Positions 1-4,623 of a stretch of 13,371 nt of DNA are shown here, one piece after another. Every line of letters starts with the position of its first letter. The first letter of the stretch is position 1. A program made the translations under genes and the position numbers. This DNA is from Eubacterium sp. (GTDB lineage: Bacteria; Bacillota_A; Clostridia; Peptostreptococcales; Anaerovoracaceae). The stretch is taken from assembly GCA_021769545.1 (NCBI GenBank), contig JAETSS010000009.1:1-13371 (forward strand), given 5' to 3'. The notes under the pieces were generated by a model, which saw only the letters and a program-made list of their open reading frames with translations, was not told where the DNA came from and searched no databases.

Positions 1-109
1 CGTTAAGGGTCCTGCATCTTGCCAGAAGTTCCGCACCTTTTTCGTAGTTGACATTGATGACTTTCACTATTACTTCTAGTGGTATTTTGCCATAAGCACT
101 AAGCTCTGT
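1..109 (-). pseudogene. Downstream remainder of the interrupted Rpn-like nuclease gene, running off the left edge
   Basis: Reading on in the same frame past the TAG at 110-112 gives an open sequence to the window edge. It begins TELSAYGKIPLEV and continues VKVINVNYEKGAELL. The stretch with VKVINVNY and a following leucine/lysine-rich helix is what normally follows the LSDAF motif in Clostridia Rpn/PD-(D/E)XK-like proteins, so this is the expected C-terminal continuation of the gene at 110-631. It has no start codon or ribosome site of its own. The real end of the gene lies outside the window. Family assignment is from recalled family pattern, not a search. Confidence 0.6.
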
Positions 110-191
110 CTACGCTTTCTCTTGCCAATCGCTAAGTGCTTTATGCATCTGTCTCACCACGGCTCTGTCTGCGCTTTCGCTTGCCAGTCGC
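103..191. repeat. Pair of 30-bp direct repeats inside the nuclease gene, 59-bp period
   Basis: Copies at 103-132 and 162-191 match at 27 of 30 positions (core GCTCTGTCT then CGCTTTC then CTTGCCA). A second, inverted pair overlaps them: 91-104 and 131-145 (CATAAGCACTAAGC against the complement of GCTAAGTGCTTTATG) with one mismatch and one indel. On the coding strand one difference between the direct copies turns CAG into the TAG at 110-112. The arrangement looks like a small inserted element, but its exact ends are not clear. Confidence 0.6.
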
Positions 192-631
192 CGGGTCGAG
201 AACATTATATCACATTTACAGATAAATGCATCAGAAAGTTTCAATTCTTCTTCTATCGGAACCTCGGCCAGTCCGTTGTAGAACACGTAAAACTCCGGTA
301 CAGGTATATATATTCTCCTGCGACTGTATATCTCGTTGGAATAACACAGCTTTTCATACTGCTGTGCGAGGTATATCAGCATCCTCAACGGCATGTTGGG
401 ATTTACCGTCGACTGATGTTCTACGAGTATTATGAACTTATTGTCGATGACGAATGCCAGATCGTTTTTCAGATCTCCGAATATGGAGTTATCAAGTGTC
501 ACTATTTCAAGCTCCGTATCGAGCGAATAATCACTGCCCGACAGCGCATTGTACAGCTCTATCAGCTTCTCCTTATCCGCAAACAGCTTCCTGAATACTC
601 CGTCCTTGTAATTTTTCCTGATTTTTTTCAT
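110..631 (-). CDS. Rpn / PD-(D/E)XK-type nuclease-transposase-like protein, cut short by an in-frame stop
   Basis: Proteins of this group (recombination-promoting nucleases, often labelled putative transposases) are common accessory genes in Clostridia. The start at 631 (MKKIRKNYKDGVF, 173 aa) is preferred over the in-frame ATG at 664 because GGGGG lies 8 bases before it, while the upstream ATG has no ribosome site. The N-terminus has the usual KDGVFRKLF segment. The putative nuclease core is ND at 56-57 and EHQ at 71-73, followed by the LRMLIYLAQQYE helix, RRIYIPVPEF near 105-114, FYNG near 117-120, and LSDAF at 132-136. After about residue 145 the sequence stops looking like the family: residues 147-173 are encoded by a repeat-bearing insertion that ends in TAG. 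The coding pattern resumes in frame beyond the stop, so the protein is probably truncated or the gene is dead. It has its own promoter (773-801) and is separated from purD by a terminator. Confidence 0.6.
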   Translation of the reverse strand: MKKIRKNYKDGVFRKLFADKEKLIELYNALSGSDYSLDTELEIVTLDNSIFGDLKNDLAFVIDNKFIILVEHQSTVNPNMPLRMLIYLAQQYEKLCYSNEIYSRRRIYIPVPEFYVFYNGLAEVPIEEELKLSDAFICKCDIMFSTRRLASESADRAVVRQMHKALSDWQEKA

Positions 632-772
632 TTTGATTCCCCCTTTTAGTGCTACGATTTTCAATACTCTAATTCCCGTTTGTTCTGCTGCTGCATGTCG
701 ATATCCGGTATAATCGTACTGTTACGTCCGGCTTTTCGTCTCTGCCGCGCCTTGTCTGTTATATTTTACCAT

Positions 773-801
773 ATTATATATTATTTGGAACACGCTGTCA
801 A
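773..801 (-). promoter_or_regulatory. Consensus sigma-A promoter for the Rpn-like gene
   Basis: On the minus strand the sequence reads TTGACA (complement of 796-801), a 17-base spacer, then TATAAT (complement of 773-778): both hexamers are perfect consensus with ideal spacing. A start near 766 would leave a leader of about 135 bases before the ATG at 631. The promoter lies just downstream of the hairpin that ends the purD unit, so the nuclease gene is probably transcribed separately from the pur operon. Confidence 0.75.
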
Positions 802-812
802 CATTAAAACCA

Positions 813-860
813 ACAAAAATCGCAAGCTGGTCTTTACACATCCCTGCCTACGATTTTTGT
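813..860. terminator. Probable hairpin terminator after purD
   Basis: ACAAAAATCG at 813-822 is a perfect inverted copy of CGATTTTTGT at 851-860, with a 28-base loop. On the minus strand the stem closes in a T-run and is followed by TTGGTTTT, 32 bases past the purD stop. The U-rich flank on both strands would allow weak bidirectional function. The loop is long for an intrinsic terminator, so efficiency is uncertain. Confidence 0.5.
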
Positions 861-891
861 GTTATTTATATGATTTTAATTTTTTTATAGC

Positions 892-2208
892 TTAATGCCT
901 GTTGATGGTTCCTATATCCTTTCTGTACTGCATTCCTTCGAAGCTGATGCGCTTGACATTGTCATATGCCTTGGCTTTGGCTTCCTCGTGGGTCTTTCCG
1001 GTAGCTGTAACTCCCAGGACTCTGCCTCCTGATGTAACTACTGCGGCGTTCTTCATCTCACAGTCGTCTTCGCATGTTGCACATTTGCTACCTTCCGGCA
1101 TCGCTGCGAATTTCGTTCCCGCATGGAATACGATAACGTCATCGTCCACATCGTCAAGGCCGCTTATGAGCTTGCCCTTTTCATAACTTCCAGGATATCC
1201 TCCCGATGCCAGCACTACGCATACCGCCTTGTCTTCCTTCCAGCGGATATCCACATCTGCCAGCTTGTTTTCCGTTACTGCCATGAATATATCGAAAAGA
1301 TCGCTGTCGAGACGCGCCAGTACCGACTGTGTCTCAGGGTCGCCGAAGCGGTTATTGAACTCGATGACCTTCGGACCGTCGTCTGAGATCATCAGTCCGA
1401 TAAACAGAACGCCTTTGAAATCAAGTCCGTCCTCTTTGAAACCCTCAAGTGTAGGCTCCAGTATGCGATCTCTTATCTGCTGCTCCAGCTCCGGTGTGAA
1501 CACGAGGCTTGGTGAATACGTTCCCATGCCGCCTGTATTAGGACCCTTATCGTTATCGAATATCCTCTTGTAATCCTGTGCGGATTCCATAGGGACTATG
1601 CTGTTTTCATCAACGAAGCAGAGCATGGAAGCCTCTACTCCCGTCAGAAATTCTTCCACCACTACCTTGTCGGCAGCGGAGCCGAAAACCTTCTGTCCCA
1701 TCATTTCTTCGATGGCTTCCTTTGCAGCATCTTCCGTCTCTGCGATCACGACGCCTTTTCCCGCCGCCAGGCCGTCGGCCTTGAGCACCATGGGATATCC
1801 GTAGATCCCCACATTTTCCAGAAGCTCATCCTTTTCTGTGAATTCCCTGTATCCTGCAGTCGGGATATGGTGCTTTGCAAGGAATGCCTTTGTAAATGAC
1901 TTGCTTGCTTCAAGCTGTGAGCATTTTGCATTAGGTCCGAATGTCCTTACCCCTGCCGCTTCAAGCTTATCGACGATACCCATTGCAAGGGGCACCTCCG
2001 GCCCGATCACAGCCAGATCTATCTTTTCATCTGCCGCAAAGCTACAGATAGCATCTATATCCTCCGCGCCTATATCGACGCATCTTGCCACATCCGCGAT
2101 ACCGGCATTTCCCGGAGCACAGAGCACCTCATCCACCTTGTCACTCTGGGCCAGCTTCCAGCAGATAGCATGCTCTCTGCCGCCGCCGCCTACTACCAAT
2201 ACTTTCAT
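892..2208 (-). CDS. purD: Phosphoribosylamine-glycine ligase (GAR synthetase)
   Basis: This ATP-grasp enzyme joins glycine to phosphoribosylamine, the second step of de novo purine synthesis. Its 438 residues are slightly longer than the usual 420-430. Landmarks: N-terminal VLVVGGGGREHA (3-14), ATP-binding KADGLAAGKGV (143-153), EEFLTGVEAS (185-194), GPNTGGMGTYSP (222-233), and metal/ATP-site EFNNRFGDPETQ (283-294). The C-terminal domain ends VTSGGRVLGVTATG (391-404). An unusual insertion at about 371-386 carries three cysteines (C376, C379, C383) where the family normally has only a short turn before the SGGRVLGV strand. The start has AGGAGG 6 bases upstream. Unlike the other pur genes it is separated from the operon by 427 bases and a terminator, so it may use read-through and/or its own promoter. 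Confidence 0.96.
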   Translation of the reverse strand: MKVLVVGGGGREHAICWKLAQSDKVDEVLCAPGNAGIADVARCVDIGAEDIDAICSFAADEKIDLAVIGPEVPLAMGIVDKLEAAGVRTFGPNAKCSQLEASKSFTKAFLAKHHIPTAGYREFTEKDELLENVGIYGYPMVLKADGLAAGKGVVIAETEDAAKEAIEEMMGQKVFGSAADKVVVEEFLTGVEASMLCFVDENSIVPMESAQDYKRIFDNDKGPNTGGMGTYSPSLVFTPELEQQIRDRILEPTLEGFKEDGLDFKGVLFIGLMISDDGPKVIEFNNRFGDPETQSVLARLDSDLFDIFMAVTENKLADVDIRWKEDKAVCVVLASGGYPGSYEKGKLISGLDDVDDDVIVFHAGTKFAAMPEGSKCATCEDDCEMKNAAVVTSGGRVLGVTATGKTHEEAKAKAYDNVKRISFEGMQYRKDIGTINRH

Positions 2209-2236
2209 AAAATCCTCCTGAAAATTCTTTTAGCCC

Positions 2237-2264
2237 TTGTTAAAAAAAATAAATGTGATATAAT
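2237..2264 (+). promoter_or_regulatory. Extended -10 promoter for a short RNA antisense to the small toxin gene
   Basis: TTGTTA (2237-2242), a 16-base spacer, then TATAAT (2259-2264) preceded by TG at 2256-2257, giving the extended -10 form TGnTATAAT. The predicted start is near 2271. No open reading frame with a ribosome site follows before the terminator at 2313-2363, so the product would be a short untranslated RNA. Confidence 0.6.
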
Positions 2265-2285
2265 CGAAGCAAGAAAGGCCGTCAA
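2257..2285 (-). promoter_or_regulatory. Possible promoter for purD
   Basis: On the minus strand TTGACG (complement of 2280-2285) is followed after 17 bases by TATATC (complement of 2257-2262). The -35 matches consensus at 5 of 6 positions, the -10 at 4 of 6. It would give a leader of about 40 bases for purD and would bypass the bidirectional terminator at 2313-2363. It overlaps, on the opposite strand, the promoter of the small RNA that runs toward the toxin gene. Confidence 0.35.
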
Positions 2286-2363
2286 TAGACGGTAAGTCCT
2301 GTAGATTGGGTTAAAAAAGTAACCGCCTCTTTAGAACTTTATCATTTGGGCGGTTACTTTTTT
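2271..2363 (+). ncRNA. Candidate antitoxin RNA, about 90 nt
   Basis: The RNA would begin near AGAAAGGCCGTC. It has a short 5' hairpin (GCCGTC, loop AATA, GACGGT at 2278-2293) and a single-stranded link, and ends in the strong terminator at 2313-2363. Its 3' half is perfectly antisense to the last codons and terminator of the small peptide gene on the minus strand. That is the arrangement of txpA/RatA and bsrG/SR4 type I systems in Bacillus, where toxin mRNA and antitoxin RNA overlap at their 3' ends. The ends are inferred from promoter and terminator positions only. Confidence 0.5.
2313..2363. terminator. Bidirectional intrinsic terminator shared by the toxin gene and its antisense RNA
   Basis: AAAAAAGTAACCGCC (2313-2327) and GGCGGTTACTTTTTT (2349-2363) are perfect 15-bp inverted copies with a 21-base loop and T-runs on both strands. 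On the minus strand the arm encodes the last two lysines and the TAA (2354-2356) of the small peptide. A stop codon fused into the terminator stem is a typical feature of small holin-like toxin genes in Clostridia. It also sits inside the pur unit, between purH and purD. Confidence 0.85.
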
Positions 2364-2446
2364 GTGTGTTCGATATACGCGATCAATACAGGTACTATGA
2401 TGCCGAACATCATAAGCACTATCGACAATAATTCGAAGTCACTCAT
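2354..2446 (-). CDS. Small holin-like membrane peptide, candidate type I toxin (30 aa)
   Basis: The ATG (complement of 2444-2446) follows AGGAGG (complement of 2456-2461) by 9 bases, an excellent ribosome site. The 30-residue product has an acidic N-terminus (MSDFE), one hydrophobic segment of about 19 residues (LLSIVLMMFGIIVPVLIAY, residues 6-24), and a charged tail ending HTKK. This is the layout of the Firmicutes holin-like toxin family to which TxpA and BsrG belong: an E-x-L start, a single membrane helix and a KK end inside the terminator. Such peptides damage or depolarise the cell membrane when over-expressed. It has its own promoter (2565-2593), a leader of about 110 bases and an opposing short RNA, which together suggest a type I toxin-antitoxin module. 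Function is inferred from architecture; no similarity search was possible. Confidence 0.7.
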   Translation of the reverse strand: MSDFELLSIVLMMFGIIVPVLIAYIEHTKK

Positions 2447-2564
2447 AAAGCACATCCTCCTTTTTTCCATACTTCCCATATGTAGGGATCTATATGTTAT
2501 CAGAGAGTCCAGTCTCCCTGCAGAAGGACTTACCGCCTACCGTGCCTCAGACAGCCTTTAGACT

Positions 2565-2593
2565 ATTATAATATAGTCTGTCGCTTTCTTCAA
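2565..2593 (-). promoter_or_regulatory. Promoter of the small toxin gene, with palindromic -10 region
   Basis: On the minus strand TTGAAG (complement of 2588-2593) is followed after exactly 17 bases by TATAAT (complement of 2565-2570). The start would be near 2558, leaving a leader of about 110 bases before the ATG at 2446. The -10 lies inside a 20-bp inverted repeat (AGACTAT at 2560-2566 and ATAGTCT at 2573-2579), which could be an operator or incidental. The promoter starts only 43 bp past the purH stop. Confidence 0.7.
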
Positions 2594-2635
2594 CCATTAT
2601 TTTACATTTTTATATTTTTTTAACACTCGCTTCTA

Positions 2636-3811
2636 TTAGTGATGGAACAGTCTCATTCCCGAGAAGAACATGGTTATTCCATACTCGTTGCATGCGTCTA
2701 TAACGATGTCGTCTCTGATGGAGCCACCCGGCTGTGCGATGTACTTCACGCCGCTGCGATATGCTCTCTGAACGTTGTCGCTGAACGGGAAGAATGCATC
2801 CGAGCCGAGAGCCACGCCGTCCATCTGATCCAGCCATGCTCTCTTTTCCTCTCTGGTGAGCGGCTCAGGTCTTTCCGTAAAGAACTGCTGCCACTGTCCG
2901 TCAGCCAGCACATCCATATAATCGTCGCTCATGTAAACGTCGATGGCGTTGTCTCTGTTAGGTCTGCCTACGTCTTCCCTGAACGGCAGCTCAAGTACCT
3001 TAGGACACTGTCTCAGGAGCCAGTTGTCGGCCTTCTGTCCCGCAAGTCTCGTGCAGTGGATCCTGGACTGCTGTCCGGCACCTATGCCGATGGCCTGTCC
3101 GCCCTTTACATAGCAGACTGAATTTGACTGTGTATATTTCAGCGTGATCAGTGCGATGATAAGATCGCGCTTTGCTTCCTCAGGGATATCCTTGTTTTCC
3201 GTCACGATGTCGCCGAGGAACTTTTCGTCTATCGGCATTTCGTTTCTGCCCTGCTCGAAGGTGATGCCGAATACCTGCTTGCGCTCAACTGGATCAGGCT
3301 TGAAATCCGGATCTATCTTGATAACATTGTAGTTGCCCTTTTTCTTTGTCTTGAGGATCTCCAGCGCTTCCGGTTCATATCCCGGTGCGATGATTCCGTC
3401 GGAAACCTCACGCTTTACCATTTTGGCAGTATCCACGTCGCATACGTCCGACAGTGAGATGAAATCTCCGAAGGATGACATCCTGTCTGCGCCTCTTGCT
3501 CTTGCGTATGCGCATGCCAGCGGTGACAGCTCGCCCAGATCATCTACCCAGTATATCTTTTTTTCCACCTCGGAAAGAGGCAGGCCTATGGCTGCTCCCG
3601 CAGGTGAAACGTGCTTAAAGGATGTCGCTGCCGGAAGTCCCGTGGCTTCCTTGAGCTCCTTTACAAGCTGCCATCCGTTGAAGGCGTCAAGAAAGTTTAT
3701 GTATCCCGGTTTGCCGTTCAGGACCTCGATGGGAAGCTCGCCGTTTTCCACGAAGATCCTTGAAGGCTTCTGGTTGGGATTGCATCCGTATTTTAATTCC
3801 AATTCTTTCAT
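2636..3811 (-). CDS. purH: AICAR formyltransferase, stand-alone (PurH without its cyclohydrolase domain)
   Basis: Transfers a formyl group from 10-formyl-tetrahydrofolate to AICAR to give FAICAR. At 391 residues it corresponds only to the transformylase half of the usual ~510-residue bifunctional PurH; the N-terminal MGS-like IMP cyclohydrolase domain is absent. It opens directly with KYGCNPNQ (8-14), the normal inter-domain start. Landmarks: SFKHVSPAGAA (64-74) with the catalytic Lys66-His67 pair, TQSNSVCYVKGGQAIGIGAG (227-246), SRIHCTRLAG (249-258), SDAFFPFSDN (337-346) and QPGGSIRDD (360-368). The start has AGGAG 9 bases upstream and no upstream in-frame extension encodes a cyclohydrolase. 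The missing activity is supplied by the neighbouring PurO-type gene. Followed by AT-rich sequence and then the small toxin cassette, with no terminator of its own. Confidence 0.95.
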   Translation of the reverse strand: MKELELKYGCNPNQKPSRIFVENGELPIEVLNGKPGYINFLDAFNGWQLVKELKEATGLPAATSFKHVSPAGAAIGLPLSEVEKKIYWVDDLGELSPLACAYARARGADRMSSFGDFISLSDVCDVDTAKMVKREVSDGIIAPGYEPEALEILKTKKKGNYNVIKIDPDFKPDPVERKQVFGITFEQGRNEMPIDEKFLGDIVTENKDIPEEAKRDLIIALITLKYTQSNSVCYVKGGQAIGIGAGQQSRIHCTRLAGQKADNWLLRQCPKVLELPFREDVGRPNRDNAIDVYMSDDYMDVLADGQWQQFFTERPEPLTREEKRAWLDQMDGVALGSDAFFPFSDNVQRAYRSGVKYIAQPGGSIRDDIVIDACNEYGITMFFSGMRLFHH

Positions 3812-3846
3812 TTTTGATTTCTCCTAAATTATTTTTTTGCAAAGCT

Positions 3847-3900
3847 GCGGCCGTCCGGTTCTCTCCGGGTATCTCCGGCCCCCATCGGACCCCATGCCGC
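3847..3900 (-). other. GC-rich structured segment between purO and purH
   Basis: The 92-base gap between these genes can fold on the minus strand as nested stems: GCGGC with GCCGC at its ends, GTCCG with CGGAC inside, and CCGG-agata-CCGG in the middle. It is followed by A-rich rather than U-rich sequence, so it is not an intrinsic terminator. I do not recognise the conserved cores of the ZTP, THF or purine riboswitches in it. It may affect mRNA processing or purH expression; function unknown. Confidence 0.35.
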
Positions 3901-3903
3901 ATC

Positions 3904-4617
3904 CTATTTATTCTTATTGATTATACGCGTATCGTACTTTCCCGTTTCGATATCTATGAATCTCACGAACAGCGATACCCTGTTATCCTCGTTGAGGCTG
4001 TTCCATACCAGCTCGGCGAATTCGTCGATACCGCCCTTGATGTCCACCTTCTCAGGCTCTCCTTCAAAGCTCGGCAGAGGGCTTCCGTCCGCTACATAGG
4101 TGTGGATAAAACGTCCTTCCCCCGCAGGGCAGCCCGGATATGCAAAGGTGTTTCTGATGCAGTATTCCGGATCACCGTCGTCGCTTTTGAGGATCGACAT
4201 CATGAAATCGTATGAACCGTCCTTTACGTTCATGATTCCCGATATCCTCGGCGTATAGTTGGGATCGTCAGGCTCGAATTCGCGTGTCCTGAGGGCTTCC
4301 TCAAAGGTCTTTCCTTCCGCCATCAGATCGTATACGGTATCCGTCTGATCTCCGTTTGTAACAATGGTCGAATTTCCCAGAACTCTCACCGGCGCATATA
4401 TGATAAGGCTCGGATCGCTGAGCTTGGAAGGATCGAAGGCCTCCGTTCTTATACCTTCGCCATCGCGTACGAATATACGGTTCCTGCTGTTGACGCTTCT
4501 TCCCATGATGAAGTAGGCCGTCACAGCATGCTTTCCGTCTTCGGAACGTCCGATGACGATGCCGCGTCCCGGATAAGCGTTTTCCTTGAGAGTCGTTTCC
4601 AGTGATTTTTTCTGCAT
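3904..4617 (-). CDS. purO: IMP cyclohydrolase, PurO family
   Basis: Closes the ring of FAICAR to IMP, the final step of the pathway. The 237-residue protein belongs by its motifs to the PurO-type cyclohydrolase family (first known from methanogens), unrelated to the PurH N-domain: YPGRGIVIGRSEDGKHAV (15-32), YFIMGRSVNSRNR (35-47), LIIYAPVR (71-78), VTNGDQTD (86-93), and TPRISGIMN (122-130). Six bases separate it from purF; its ribosome site AAAGGAG overlaps the purF stop codon, implying co-translation. Its place beside a transformylase-only PurH explains how IMP is made here. The symbol purO is by family; many genome annotations simply say IMP cyclohydrolase. Confidence 0.85.
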   Translation of the reverse strand: MQKKSLETTLKENAYPGRGIVIGRSEDGKHAVTAYFIMGRSVNSRNRIFVRDGEGIRTEAFDPSKLSDPSLIIYAPVRVLGNSTIVTNGDQTDTVYDLMAEGKTFEEALRTREFEPDDPNYTPRISGIMNVKDGSYDFMMSILKSDDGDPEYCIRNTFAYPGCPAGEGRFIHTYVADGSPLPSFEGEPEKVDIKGGIDEFAELVWNSLNEDNRVSLFVRFIDIETGKYDTRIINKNK

Positions 4618-4623
4618 GTGATC

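Noticed and set aside
632..664. Upstream in-frame ATG of the Rpn-like gene at 664
   Set aside because: No ribosome site precedes it, while GGGGG lies correctly spaced before the ATG at 631.
2230..2600. A par/Fst-type system with direct repeats giving complementary RNAs
   Set aside because: The repeats at 2274-2300 and 2525-2559 are inverted, so the two RNAs carry the same sequence; antisense contact is at the shared 3' ends instead.
3812..3903. ZTP or folate riboswitch in front of purH
   Set aside because: The conserved core sequences of those classes that I know are not present, only generic GC-rich stems.
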